NCBI GenBank assembly: GCA_009691915.1
Contig: SIAD01000001.1
Span: 372,001-436,000 of the forward strand
Direction: 5' to 3'
Length of the DNA: 64,000 nt
Source: Phycisphaerales bacterium
Lineage (GTDB): Bacteria; Planctomycetota; Phycisphaerae; Phycisphaerales; SM1A02
Part shown: one piece after another, positions 16,213 to 24,786 of the stretch
Layout: each line of letters opens with the position of its first letter
Numbering within the stretch: the stretch's first letter is position 1
Translations under genes and position numbers: made by a program
Notes under the pieces: generated by a model
Told to the model about the DNA's origin: nothing
Seen by the model: the letters and a program-made list of their open reading frames with translations, nothing else
Database searches by the model: none

Positions 16213-18426
16213 TCAGGCCGGCGCAATGATCTCGAGTTTCGCAAACTCGGGATAGAGCGTGCGGACTCCTGCGGTCCGAAAGCGGACCAGGAGCGCCCGC
16301 CTCCCTTCCAGCGACTCGACTCGGCCGATGCCGAATTGTGCGCTGCGGACGGTCATGCCGACAACAAATGGATGCGCACGCCGCCCCGGCGCCTCGTCGT
16401 ACTCGATACGGTGCTCTTCGGCCAGCTCATCGAGATGCGCTGGTGGCAGTTCGCGCAGGAATGTGCTTGCGATCGTGCTCATTCGAAGCCCTTGCATCGC
16501 TCGTGAGGCAGCGGCGGTCAGGTGCAAGGCCCGTTTGCAGCGGGTGATTCCCACGAAGAGCAACCGGCGTTCTTCCTCGAGGCCCGCGGGCGACCTCGCC
16601 GCCCTGGTGTGTGGCAGCAACCCCTCTTCGATCCCGACGATGGCAACCGTGTCGTACTCAAGGCCCTTGGAGGCGTGCAAGGACATGAGTGTGACCGCGC
16701 CTCGTTCGGGATCGATGGCGTCGGCATCCGCCACCAGCGCAACCGACTCGAGAAACCCGCGCAGCGCATCGCCGAGCGTCGCGTCGGGGGAATCGGGGCT
16801 GAGCTCGGGAAGTTCGTACTGCGCCGCAGCGTTTGCCACCTCCTGCACATTCGCACGACGATCTTCCGCATCTTCGTCATCACTGCCGAGCGCGGCCGCC
16901 GCGCGTTCGAGCCCCGCCTCGGCGACGAGCCGCGCCACGAACGCTCCCAGATTGGATGCAGGCTTCACCGCCAGTTCGCTGCGGAACCGGGCGATGACGG
17001 TCAGGAGGCCGTCGATGGACTTCACGGTCCGCTTGGCGATCCCGCAAGTGTGAGCGCCAGCCATCGCCTCGGCCAGCGAACAGAGCCGCGTCGTAGCCAG
17101 CGAGTGGAGTTTTTCCATCGAGGTCGCCCCGATGCCGCGGTGGGGGACATTCACGATTCGCGCGAGTGCCGTGTCGTCGAGGGGATTGGCAATCGTTCTG
17201 AGGTACGCGAGCGTGTCGCGAACTTCACGGCGGTCGAAGAAGGCGGTGCCGCGGGCGATCACATAGGGAATCGCCTTCTGGCGGAGCGCGTCTTCGAGGT
17301 TTCGACTGAGCGCATTCATCCGGTAGAGGATGGCCATCTCCTTCCAGGGAACCCCCAAGTCGCGCGACCGTTCGAGCTCGGCGACGACATGCTTCGCTTC
17401 CGCTATCTCCTCGGACAATCTCGCAAATCTGGGGCGGATCCCTTCGCCGAGATTTGTCGAGAGATCCTTGTGCCGCCGCTGAGTGTTGTGGCGGATGAGC
17501 GCGTCCGCAAGCGCGACGATGTGGCCTGTGGAGCGGAAGTTCTCCCCTAGCGCGATGACCGTGGCGCCAGGGTAGTGCTCCTCGAACTCGAGAATGTTGG
17601 AGATGTCCGCCCCGCGCCACGCGTAGATCGACTGGTCCGGGTCGCCGACCACGCAGATCGTCTTGTGCTCGCAGGCGATGGCATGCGCCACCGTGAACTG
17701 CGCGTGGTTGGTGTCCTGATACTCATCGACGAGGACCTCCGTGAAACGGCGCTGGAGCTCCGTGCGCACCGCGGGGTCGTTCCGGAGCATGCGCGCGCAG
17801 CGCAGCAGCAGGTCGTCGAAATCAAGAGCATTCTGGCGGACGAGACTCCGCTCGTAGTGCACATAGACCTTGGCGATGACCCGCTCCCGGAAATCGCGGG
17901 TTGACTCGGTGTAGTCCGCCGCCGTGAGGAGGCGGTTCTTCGCCTCAGAGATAGCGGACGCGATGCCGGCGACGGGCCACTGTGATCGCTCGAGTCCAAT
18001 CTCCTTCATTGCCCGCTTCAGCGCGCTGTGCGAATCGTCGGAATCGAAGATCGTGAAGTCGGGTCGCAGTGCCGTGCCACCGAGGGCCGCCGCAGGCGAC
18101 TCCGCCCCGTAGCGTCTCAGTAAGCCCGCAGAGAATGAGTGAAATGTGCTGACCACGAGCCCTCGGCGACCAGGGACCCCCTCGTCCACGAGCGAGTCCA
18201 CACGCGCCTTCATCTCGCGCGCGGCCTTGTTCGTGAATGTCAGCGCGAGAATGTGCCACGCGGGAACTCCCTGCGCGATCCGGTGGCAGATCCTCCGCGT
18301 GATCACCCGCGTTTTCCCCGAGCCCGGCCCCGCGAGAACGAGCAGCGGCCCTCCCTCGTGAGTGACCGCGAGCGATTGCGACTGGGTCAATCCATCGAGC
18401 CAGGGTCGCGTCACATCCATGGTCAC
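16213..18426 (-). CDS. uvrD: UvrD/PcrA-type DNA helicase
   Basis: The 737-residue superfamily 1 helicase has the Q-type start LTQSQSLAVTH, Walker A LAGPGSGKT, DEYQDTN box, GDPDQSIYAWRGA, the FRSTGHI motif, LMSLHASKGLEYD and GITRCKRALHLTAA. The C-terminus (GMTVRSAQFGIGRVESLEGRRALLVRF) is the tudor-like element by which PcrA contacts RNA polymerase. It acts in nucleotide excision repair, mismatch repair and removal of stalled polymerase. GTG 18426 is chosen because TAGACT lies 7 bases before it; ATG 18420 is two codons downstream and in frame. Confidence 0.93.
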   Translation of the reverse strand: MTMDVTRPWLDGLTQSQSLAVTHEGGPLLVLAGPGSGKTRVITRRICHRIAQGVPAWHILALTFTNKAAREMKARVDSLVDEGVPGRRGLVVSTFHSFSAGLLRRYGAESPAAALGGTALRPDFTIFDSDDSHSALKRAMKEIGLERSQWPVAGIASAISEAKNRLLTAADYTESTRDFRERVIAKVYVHYERSLVRQNALDFDDLLLRCARMLRNDPAVRTELQRRFTEVLVDEYQDTNHAQFTVAHAIACEHKTICVVGDPDQSIYAWRGADISNILEFEEHYPGATVIALGENFRSTGHIVALADALIRHNTQRRHKDLSTNLGEGIRPRFARLSEEIAEAKHVVAELERSRDLGVPWKEMAILYRMNALSRNLEDALRQKAIPYVIARGTAFFDRREVRDTLAYLRTIANPLDDTALARIVNVPHRGIGATSMEKLHSLATTRLCSLAEAMAGAHTCGIAKRTVKSIDGLLTVIARFRSELAVKPASNLGAFVARLVAEAGLERAAAALGSDDEDAEDRRANVQEVANAAAQYELPELSPDSPDATLGDALRGFLESVALVADADAIDPERGAVTLMSLHASKGLEYDTVAIVGIEEGLLPHTRAARSPAGLEEERRLLFVGITRCKRALHLTAAASRAMQGLRMSTIASTFLRELPPAHLDELAEEHRIEYDEAPGRRAHPFVVGMTVRSAQFGIGRVESLEGRRALLVRFRTAGVRTLYPEFAKLEIIAPA

Positions 18427-18433
18427 TGTTGCG

Positions 18434-18439
18434 AGTCTA
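18434..18439 (-). promoter_or_regulatory. -10 element of uvrD (leaderless type)
   Basis: Minus-strand TAGACT ends 7 bases before the GTG at 18426. Confidence 0.5.
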
Positions 18440-18716
18440 GGGACCATTCCGACACCCTCCGACAATGCCTGCACAGGCGCAGCGCTACGACCGTGGACTG
18501 CGGAACCCCTGCAAGCTATTGGCGTGCATACCGTTGCCACCAGGAAGGCGCCAATTCCGGAGGTTACCCACATATTGTGATCTCCACTCTTGTCACCACT
18601 AGATGTTGGGGTATCGTGAAGCCCGCGTCGGTGGGGCATTGGGTTTCACCAACGCATGTGTGGGTCGTCTGGCTGGGTCATGTGGGCCTTTCCAGACCGT
18701 GTGTGAGGAGTACCCG
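18440..18716. other. intergenic region between divergent uvrD and dcd
   Basis: About 280 bases without a convincing gene. The last part, TGTGTGAGGAGTACCCG before the ATG at 18717, carries a GAGGAG Shine-Dalgarno, so dcd has a true 5' leader, in contrast to uvrD. No long inverted repeat is evident. Confidence 0.5.
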
Positions 18717-19304
18717 ATGGGCATTCTGTGTGACACGCAGATTCGAGAACTCGTCGGAATCGAGCCATTCGAAGAGAGCCGGAAGCGCCAAGGAGTGATC
18801 TCCTTCGGAGTATCCAGCTACGGCTACGACGTTCGAGTCGGCACGAGATTCAAGATCTTCACCAATGCGACCTCAGGCGGAGTAGCCGTCGTCGATCCCA
18901 AGGCGTTCTCCAGCGATCTCTTCATCTCCATCGACACGACTCAGACAGGCCGCGACCATGTCGTGATTCCTCCTAACTCCTTCGCCCTCGCCGAGACCGT
19001 CGAGATCTTCACGGTGCCACGCGATGTTCTGGCGATCTGTGTCGGTAAGTCGACCTACGCCCGATGCGGAATCATCGTGAATGTCACACCGCTCGAACCG
19101 GAGTGGCGCGGCAAGGTCACAATCGAGATCTCAAACACCACGCCGCTGCCCGCCAAGATCTACGCCAACGAGGGAATCGCCCAGATGATCTTCCTCAAGG
19201 CCGACAAAGTCTGCTCCACCAGTTACGCCGACAAGGGTGGCAAGTATCAGAACCAGCTAGGTCTCACACTCCCCCGAGTCGACGGCTTCTCCCACTCCAC
19301 CTGA
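18717..19304 (+). CDS. dcd: dCTP deaminase
   Basis: The 195-residue enzyme deaminates dCTP to dUTP for dTTP synthesis. It has the trimeric dUTPase/Dcd fold signature with [52 protein letters not shown]; within this the Arg, Ser and Glu residues are the substrate-contacting positions of the family. The ATG at 18717 follows a strong GAGGAG Shine-Dalgarno. It sits directly before the ribonucleotide reductase gene, so two steps of deoxynucleotide supply are adjacent. Confidence 0.93.
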   Translation: MGILCDTQIRELVGIEPFEESRKRQGVISFGVSSYGYDVRVGTRFKIFTNATSGGVAVVDPKAFSSDLFISIDTTQTGRDHVVIPPNSFALAETVEIFTVPRDVLAICVGKSTYARCGIIVNVTPLEPEWRGKVTIEISNTTPLPAKIYANEGIAQMIFLKADKVCSTSYADKGGKYQNQLGLTLPRVDGFSHST

Positions 19305-19320
19305 ACCCTCCCCCGCACTC

Positions 19321-19344
19321 GAGGGCGTCCTCCGCGCCGCCCTC
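19321..19344 (+). terminator. GC-rich hairpin after dcd
   Basis: GAGGGCG (19321-19327) pairs with CGCCCTC (19338-19344) around a 10-base loop. No T-tract follows, so it may be a weak terminator or only a barrier between dcd and nrdJ. Confidence 0.35.
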
Positions 19345-19406
19345 CGCACTGTCACGCCTGTTTGCTTTCCGTTCACTCCCGACCAAGATCCCGCAGGACG
19401 CTCCCA

Positions 19407-22400
19407 ATGAAGATTGCCCGACGATTCACTCGACCAGACACGGATGTCTATTCAACCTTCGAGTGGTCGACTCGCTCCAGCAAGATCCGAAACCCGGACG
19501 GCAGTGTTGTCTTCGCCATGGATGACGCTCAGGTCCCCAAGGAGTGGAGCCAGCTCGCCACCGACATCGTCGTGAGCAAGTACTTCCGCAAGGCTGGAAT
19601 TCCGCAGATTTCTGCTGACGGCTCCTCGACTACAGGCCCGGAGCGAAGCGTGCGCCAAGTGGTCCACCGGCTCGCGGGATGCTGGCGACACTGGGGAGAG
19701 ACCCACGGCTACTTCGATGCGACCGAGGATGCACAGGCGTTCTATGACGAGATCGCGCACATGCTTCTCAGCCAGATGGCCGCACCCAACAGTCCCCAGT
19801 GGTTCAACACCGGGCTCGCGTGGGCTTACTCGATCAACGGACCTGCGCAGGGTCACTGGATCGCCGATCATCAGACGGGCGATGTGCGCCTCGCCCCCGA
19901 TTCCTATACCCACCCCCAGCCACATGCCTGCTTCATCCAGGCGGTCCGCGACGACCTTGTCAATGAAGGGGGCATCATGGATCTCTGGACGCGCGAGGCG
20001 CGTCTGTTCAAGTACGGCTCGGGGACCGGCACGAACTTCTCCTCGCTGCGCGGAAATGACGAGCCACTCTCCGGCGGCGGAAAGAGTTCGGGGCTGATGA
20101 GTTTCCTTCGGATCGGTGACCGAGCGGCCGGTGCAATCAAGTCCGGCGGCACCACTCGGCGCGCGGCGAAGATGTGTTGTCTCGACATCGACCATCCGGA
20201 TATCGAGGTGTTCATCAACTGGAAGGTCCGAGAGGAGCTCAAGGTTGCCGCGCTCGTCGAAGGGATGAAGAACCTCTCTCCGGAGCAGCGTGCGCTGGCT
20301 CAGCGGCTGGGTCTCGCTCTCGATTACGACTTCAACGGCGAGGCGTACTACACGGTTAGCGGACAGAATTCGAACAATTCGGTTCGACTCTCCGATGCCT
20401 TCATGGACACGGTCAACTCCGATGGCCCGTGGACGCTCTATCGGCGGATCGACGGTGAACCGGCGAAGTCCCTGCCGGCGCGCGATCTGTGGAGCCAGAT
20501 CACCGAGGCGGCATGGCACTGCGCGGATCCCGGCATTCAGTACGACTCGACCATCAATGCCTGGCACACCTGTCCCGCGGGCGGACGCATCAATGCCAGC
20601 AATCCGTGTAGTGAGTACATGTTCCTCGACAACACGGCGTGCAATCTGGCGTCGATCAATCTGCTCAAGTTCTATGACTCGAGAGCACGCGAGTTTGATC
20701 TCGAGGGATACGAGCATGCGATCCACCTCTGGACAATCGTGCTGGAGATCTCGGTGCTCATGGCGGCTTTCCCGTCACGGGAGATTGCGGAACTCTCATG
20801 GCGGTATCGCACACTTGGCCTCGGCTACGCCAACCTCGGCGCGATGTTGATGCAGGCGGGCACTCCCTACGACAGCGACGAGGGTCGAGCCCTGTGCGGT
20901 GTCATCTCGGCCATTCTCACCGGCCGCTCCTATGCGACGAGCGCACTCCTTGCCTCCGAGCACGGGGCGTTTGAAGGATTCGACGAAAACCAGGAACACA
21001 TGCTGCGCGTGATCCGCAACCACCGCCGCGCGGCGCATGGTGTGGCGCGTGCAAACGACGAGTACGAGGGACTCCACAAGCGCCCCGTTCCAATCCGCCA
21101 TGACCTCTTTACCCAGGGGAAGGTCAACATAGCAAACGCCGGCGCGATGCTCACACGCGCAACCTCCTGCTGGGACGAAGCACTCGCACTGGGCGAAGCC
21201 TACGGCTACCGAAACGCGCAGGTATCGGTGATCGCACCGACCGGAACGATCGGTCTTCTCATGGACTGCGACACAACCGGCGTCGAGCCCGACTTTGCCC
21301 TGGCAAAGTTCAAGAAGCTCGCCGGAGGCGGCTACTTCAAGATCGCCAATCAGTCACTGCGTCCGGCACTCGCCGCGCTTGGCTACCCGCCGAGCGAGAC
21401 CGACGCCATCGTCACCTATGTGATGGGAACACTGAGTCTGGATACTCCCGTCCCGGGGGGCGATGGCACGGAGATCCCTACTCTGCGCACGCTCCGCAGC
21501 GAGTTGGTAGACAAGGGATTCACCGGCGAAGATCTTGTAAAGATCGAGAACGCGCTGCCCACGGTGTTTGAACTCGGGTTCGCGTTCACCGCGTGGACGA
21601 TCCCCGACGGGATTCTCGCCTCGTTGGGCCTCGACGCCGAGAAGGCGCGTACCGACGCGAAGTTCAACGGACTCCGGACGCTCGGCTTCTCGCGAGCGCA
21701 GGTCGAGACCCTCAATCGGATCATCTGCGGAACCCAGACGGTCGAGGGAGCTCCGCACCTCAAGGACGAACACCTGAGCGTCTTTGATTGTGCCAATCGA
21801 TGCGGGATCATCGGTCAGCGGTTCATCCGCCCCGAGGGACACATCCACATGATGGCCGCCGCGCAGCCCTTCATCTCCGGCGCGATTTCCAAGACCATCA
21901 ACCTCCCCCATGAGGCGACAGTCGAGGAGATCGGTGCCTGCTACCAGCTCTCATGGGAACTAGCCCTGAAAGCCAACGCCCTCTACCGGGACGGGTGCAA
22001 GTTGAGCCAGCCGCTGTCGACGAAGGTCGATGCGTCAGACCACGCGGAACCAGAGGACCTCGAAGGCACCGAAGCCGCCAAGGTGGTCGAACCTCAACTC
22101 ACGGCGCCGGTGGTCGCACTCGTCGAAACCGTGACGAGAACCGTGGAGATCGAGCGGGTGGTCGAGCGCATTGTCGAACGGATCATCGAACGGCCGATGC
22201 GTCGGCGACTCCTTGATACGAGGGCGTCGATCACGCACAAGTTCAATGTGGGTGGCCATGAGGGCTATCTCATCGTCGGTCTCTACGAAGACGACCGCCC
22301 CGGCGAACTATTCATCACGATGGCCAAGGAGGGATCGACCATCGGCGGACTCATGGACTCGCTGGGAACAGCCATCAGCGTCGCGCTTCAGTATGGGGTG

Positions 22401-22934
22401 CCGGTCGAGAGCCTGGTCAACAAGTTTGCGCATCAACGATTCGAACCGATGGGAATGACGACCAACAGCGACATTCCCTTTGCCAAGAGCCTCGTCGACT
22501 ACATCTTTCGCTGGCTGGGGATGCAGTTCATCGACGGCTATCGGGAGGCGAACTCGCCCAAACGAGTCGCCTCTATCTCTGGGGACGACACTTCCGCTCC
22601 GACCGCCACCCACGCCCCGGAGAAACCGGTGTGGAACGGTCCACGATTCTCCTCGGACATCGCGCGGTCGATGCCTCGGGTTACACCGAGTCAGGCGGCC
22701 GCACCCTCTGCACCCATCAGTCCGATGGCCGACCTGACTTCGCACTTCGGACCCATCATTGCTGAGCGCGGCGAGCTTCGCCGTGACGGCATGGTGATGC
22801 CAAGCGCCCAGGACCAGGCCAACGCTCAGATGATGGGTGACGCTCCGCCCTGCGATGTGTGCGGCGCGATCACCGTTCGCAATGGAACCTGCTACCGCTG
22901 CTGGAACTGCGGGCACAGCATGGGATGCAGCTGA
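19407..22934 (+). CDS. nrdJ: class II (adenosylcobalamin-dependent) ribonucleotide reductase with TSCPD domain
   Basis: The 1175-residue protein reduces ribonucleoside di- or triphosphates with a B12-generated thiyl radical. It shows HACFIQAV, the loop INASNPCSEYMFLDNTACNLASINL with active-site Cys, PTGTIGLLMDCDTTGVEPDFALAK and the finger-loop region. After the catalytic domain there is a charged linker with repeated VER/IVER units (about residues 907-927), a TSCPD domain (about 930-1040) and a C-terminal zinc/redox tail CDVCGAITVRNGTCYRC...CGHSMGC. ATG 19407 is used; there is no clear Shine-Dalgarno and no cobalamin riboswitch signature in the 100 bases upstream. Confidence 0.95.
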   Translation: MKIARRFTRPDTDVYSTFEWSTRSSKIRNPDGSVVFAMDDAQVPKEWSQLATDIVVSKYFRKAGIPQISADGSSTTGPERSVRQVVHRLAGCWRHWGETHGYFDATEDAQAFYDEIAHMLLSQMAAPNSPQWFNTGLAWAYSINGPAQGHWIADHQTGDVRLAPDSYTHPQPHACFIQAVRDDLVNEGGIMDLWTREARLFKYGSGTGTNFSSLRGNDEPLSGGGKSSGLMSFLRIGDRAAGAIKSGGTTRRAAKMCCLDIDHPDIEVFINWKVREELKVAALVEGMKNLSPEQRALAQRLGLALDYDFNGEAYYTVSGQNSNNSVRLSDAFMDTVNSDGPWTLYRRIDGEPAKSLPARDLWSQITEAAWHCADPGIQYDSTINAWHTCPAGGRINASNPCSEYMFLDNTACNLASINLLKFYDSRAREFDLEGYEHAIHLWTIVLEISVLMAAFPSREIAELSWRYRTLGLGYANLGAMLMQAGTPYDSDEGRALCGVISAILTGRSYATSALLASEHGAFEGFDENQEHMLRVIRNHRRAAHGVARANDEYEGLHKRPVPIRHDLFTQGKVNIANAGAMLTRATSCWDEALALGEAYGYRNAQVSVIAPTGTIGLLMDCDTTGVEPDFALAKFKKLAGGGYFKIANQSLRPALAALGYPPSETDAIVTYVMGTLSLDTPVPGGDGTEIPTLRTLRSELVDKGFTGEDLVKIENALPTVFELGFAFTAWTIPDGILASLGLDAEKARTDAKFNGLRTLGFSRAQVETLNRIICGTQTVEGAPHLKDEHLSVFDCANRCGIIGQRFIRPEGHIHMMAAAQPFISGAISKTINLPHEATVEEIGACYQLSWELALKANALYRDGCKLSQPLSTKVDASDHAEPEDLEGTEAAKVVEPQLTAPVVALVETVTRTVEIERVVERIVERIIERPMRRRLLDTRASITHKFNVGGHEGYLIVGLYEDDRPGELFITMAKEGSTIGGLMDSLGTAISVALQYGVPVESLVNKFAHQRFEPMGMTTNSDIPFAKSLVDYIFRWLGMQFIDGYREANSPKRVASISGDDTSAPTATHAPEKPVWNGPRFSSDIARSMPRVTPSQAAAPSAPISPMADLTSHFGPIIAERGELRRDGMVMPSAQDQANAQMMGDAPPCDVCGAITVRNGTCYRCWNCGHSMGCS

Positions 22935-22958
22935 CCAATGAACAATGAACACAACAAC

Positions 22959-22999
22959 GCACCCGAGGCATCGCACTACTCCGACGGTGCCTCGGGTGC
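22959..22999 (+). terminator. 12-bp hairpin just after nrdJ
   Basis: GCACCCGAGGCA (22959-22970) is perfectly complementary to TGCCTCGGGTGC (22988-22999), with a 17-base loop, beginning 24 bases after the nrdJ stop. There is no T-tract, so it may be an mRNA 3' end stabiliser or the first helix of the structured region that follows. Confidence 0.55.
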
Positions 23000-23000
23000 A

Positions 23001-23202
23001 CCAGATATCGCAGTGGATCAGGCCCTGGGAGAATGGTGCGGTAGGCGAGTGAACGGATTTTCCTTGCACTGGCTGGATACGCACGGAAACGGTGAATTCC
23101 AGCCCCCTGCCGGCGGGGAGAACCCGGCTGATCCAGGGTGACCGACACCCAGGGCTGACCACTGCGAAGTGTTGCGAGGTTCAGGACGGACCTCGAGAGA
23201 TT
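23001..23202 (+). ncRNA. candidate structured RNA between nrdJ and the Dabb lipoprotein gene
   Basis: This 340-base gene-free region holds a closing helix between 23009-23029 and 23148-23166 (19 base pairs with two single-base bulges). Inside it are GGCTGGA/TCCAGCC (23071-23077 with 23098-23104), GCCGG/CCGGC (23109-23113 with 23124-23128) and GGGTG/CACCC (23136-23140 with 23146-23150). An alternative helix, GGATCAG (23015-23021) with CTGATCC (23128-23134), competes with the closing helix. A Rho-independent terminator follows at 23203. It may be an independent small RNA or a riboswitch-like leader of the next gene. I do not recognise 6S, SRP, tmRNA, RNase P or a known riboswitch. Confidence 0.5.
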
Positions 23203-23242
23203 GCCCCCGCCGAAGCGACTGCCTGCCTCGGCGGGGGCTTTT
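23203..23242 (+). terminator. Rho-independent terminator
   Basis: GCCCCCGCCGA (23203-23213) pairs with TCGGCGGGGGC (23228-23238), an 11-bp perfect stem with a 14-base loop, followed at once by TTTT. It ends 33 bases before the Dabb gene and closes the structured region. Confidence 0.85.
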
Positions 23243-23262
23243 CATTGCGCGACGCCAAGGCG

Positions 23263-23268
23263 TAGGCT
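23263..23268 (+). promoter_or_regulatory. -10 element of the Dabb lipoprotein gene (leaderless type)
   Basis: TAGGCT ends 7 bases before the ATG at 23276 and lies downstream of the terminator, so the gene can be expressed independently of the RNA before it. Confidence 0.5.
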
Positions 23269-23275
23269 CGCCGCC

Positions 23276-23638
23276 ATGAGAACCGTGTTGCAAGTCATCG
23301 TGATCACCGCCCTAAGCGCGTGCAGTGCGACACCCACGCCTTCGTCGATCCATCATGTGGTCTTCCTCAAGCTCAAGGATCCTGGGGAGATCGCCGCGCT
23401 CGAACGGTCCTGCAACGAGCTTCTCGTGCCCATTCCAGGAGTCATCGAATACGCCTCCGGACGGCCCGTCGACACCGGTCGCGCCGCGGTCGAACGCGAC
23501 TACGACATAGCGATCCTCGTCGTCTTTCCCACCGCCGCCGAGTATCAGGCCTACCTCGTCCATCCAAATCACGACGCGCTCGTGAAGGAATGGAAGCCGC
23601 GCTTCGCCTCGATGCGAATCTACGACTTCAGTCCCTAG
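23276..23638 (+). CDS. Dabb (stress-responsive A/B barrel) domain lipoprotein
   Basis: The 120-residue product has a short signal with a Cys in a lipobox-like context (ALSAC, about residue 15), then HHVVFLKLKDPGEIAALERSC and a final DYDIAILVVFPTAAEYQAYLVHPNHDALVKEW, which is the Dabb ferredoxin-like barrel pattern. Members are small dimeric proteins of uncertain function; a membrane-anchored form is common in planctomycetes. The stop overlaps the fbp stop by four bases (CTAG) in tail-to-tail arrangement. Confidence 0.85.
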   Translation: MRTVLQVIVITALSACSATPTPSSIHHVVFLKLKDPGEIAALERSCNELLVPIPGVIEYASGRPVDTGRAAVERDYDIAILVVFPTAAEYQAYLVHPNHDALVKEWKPRFASMRIYDFSP

Positions 23639-24642
23639 TGCGCCGACCCATCCTTGGCGAGGTGCGACAGCACGGCATCGACTTCATCGGAACTCCCGAG
23701 AACGAGCGGCACCCGTTGGTGGAGTTTGCGGGGGTTGATATCCATCGTCGGGGTACTGCCCGAGATCGCCTTGCCTCCGGCCTGCTCGAAGATCATCGCC
23801 ATTGGATTGGCCTCATAGAGGAGCCGCAGCTTGCCTTCGGGATGCGTGATGGTCGGCGGGTAGAGGAAGACACCCCCGTTGAGAAGGATGCGGTGGGCAT
23901 CCGCGCACAGGCTCCCGATGTAGCGCGACGAGTATCCGTTGGTATGCGCCCACGCGAGATACGACTGATACCCGCAGGGGAACGAGGCTGTGTACGCCTC
24001 GTTGACCGAGTAGACCTTTCGCGCCTTGGGGATCCGCAGCCCGCGCTTCACTAGGAGGAACGACCCGATGAACGGGTCAAGTTCGAAGAGGTCGACGCCC
24101 GTACCGGTCGTGATCACGAACGCCGTTGAGGGTCCATAGAGGATGTATCCAGCGGCGACTTGTCGTCGCCCGGGCTGACAGACCGTCCCTTCAGCGCTCT
24201 CAATCTGCGGATCGTTGCGGAGGATCGTGAAGATGGTGCCGACCGCCCCGTTGGTGTCAAGTGTGCTCGACCCGTCGAGGGGATCGAAGAGGACACAGTA
24301 CTTGCCGCCATCGACCCCGCGCCGCAGAATCGTCGGCTGGTCATCCTCCTCGCTGGCGAGCACCGCAATCGACGCACGGGTTCCCAAGCAGCGCATGAGA
24401 ATCTCGTTGGCGATCACATCCATGCGCTGTTGCGATTCCCCCTGCACATTCGTGGCACCCTGGTCGCCTAGCACTCCTTCGAGCCGGGCACGCCGGACCT
24501 GATGGGCGATGGCTTTGCCGGCCAGGGAAATGGCGCTGACGATCCAGGAGAAGTCTCCGGAGGCGCCGGGATGGTGGGTCTCCTCGGCGAGGATGTGGCT
24601 CTGGAGCGAGCACAGATTGCTGGTGGATCTCTCGGTGTCCAT
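23635..24642 (-). CDS. fbp: class I fructose-1,6-bisphosphatase
   Basis: The 335-residue enzyme dephosphorylates fructose 1,6-bisphosphate in gluconeogenesis and related pathways. It has the metal-binding acidic residues in ASEEDDQP and the active-site signature CVLFDPLDGSSTLDTN, followed by VGTIFTILR, SRYIGSLCADAHRILLNGGVFLYP, and KLRLLYEANPMAMIFEQAGGKAI. In most class I enzymes the signature reads SSNID; here it is SSTLD, a conservative variant. No -10 hexamer lies at the leaderless distance. It is downstream of the PDZ gene with a strong hairpin between them. Confidence 0.93.
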   Translation of the reverse strand: MDTERSTSNLCSLQSHILAEETHHPGASGDFSWIVSAISLAGKAIAHQVRRARLEGVLGDQGATNVQGESQQRMDVIANEILMRCLGTRASIAVLASEEDDQPTILRRGVDGGKYCVLFDPLDGSSTLDTNGAVGTIFTILRNDPQIESAEGTVCQPGRRQVAAGYILYGPSTAFVITTGTGVDLFELDPFIGSFLLVKRGLRIPKARKVYSVNEAYTASFPCGYQSYLAWAHTNGYSSRYIGSLCADAHRILLNGGVFLYPPTITHPEGKLRLLYEANPMAMIFEQAGGKAISGSTPTMDINPRKLHQRVPLVLGSSDEVDAVLSHLAKDGSAH

Positions 24643-24700
24643 GGTGGCGGCTCAATGCGGCATTGAACCAGAAACACCGATGGCAGTCCGCCAACAACAA

Positions 24701-24739
24701 CCGCCGCCTCGGCAGGATTTCTCCTGATCGAGGCGGCGG
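24701..24739 (-). terminator. strong hairpin downstream of the PDZ gene
   Basis: CCGCCGCCTCG (24701-24711) pairs with CGAGGCGGCGG (24729-24739) and CAGGA/TCCTG stack inside around a TTTC loop, 16 pairs in total. On the minus strand it is followed by TTGTTGTTGG, a weak T-rich tail. It would end PDZ transcription before fbp. Confidence 0.6.
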
Positions 24740-24755
24740 AATCATGCGCTGTCAG

Positions 24756-24775
24756 ATGCGGGGCGTACCCCGCAT
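24756..24775 (-). terminator. second hairpin downstream of the PDZ gene
   Basis: ATGCGGGG (24756-24763) and CCCCGCAT (24768-24775) form an 8-bp stem with a CGTA loop, flanked on both sides by GTCAG direct repeats. It starts 11 bases after the PDZ stop on the minus strand. No T-tract; it could be an mRNA-stabilising element. Confidence 0.45.
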
Positions 24776-24786
24776 GTCAGGCGAGA

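Noticed and set aside
22938-23141. 67-codon plus-strand frame after nrdJ
   Set aside because: It coincides with the strong helices of the structured region and has no Shine-Dalgarno, family or usual -10.
19305-23242. Cobalamin riboswitch near nrdJ
   Set aside because: Neither the leader of nrdJ nor the structured region after it has the B12-box or the conserved core sequences.
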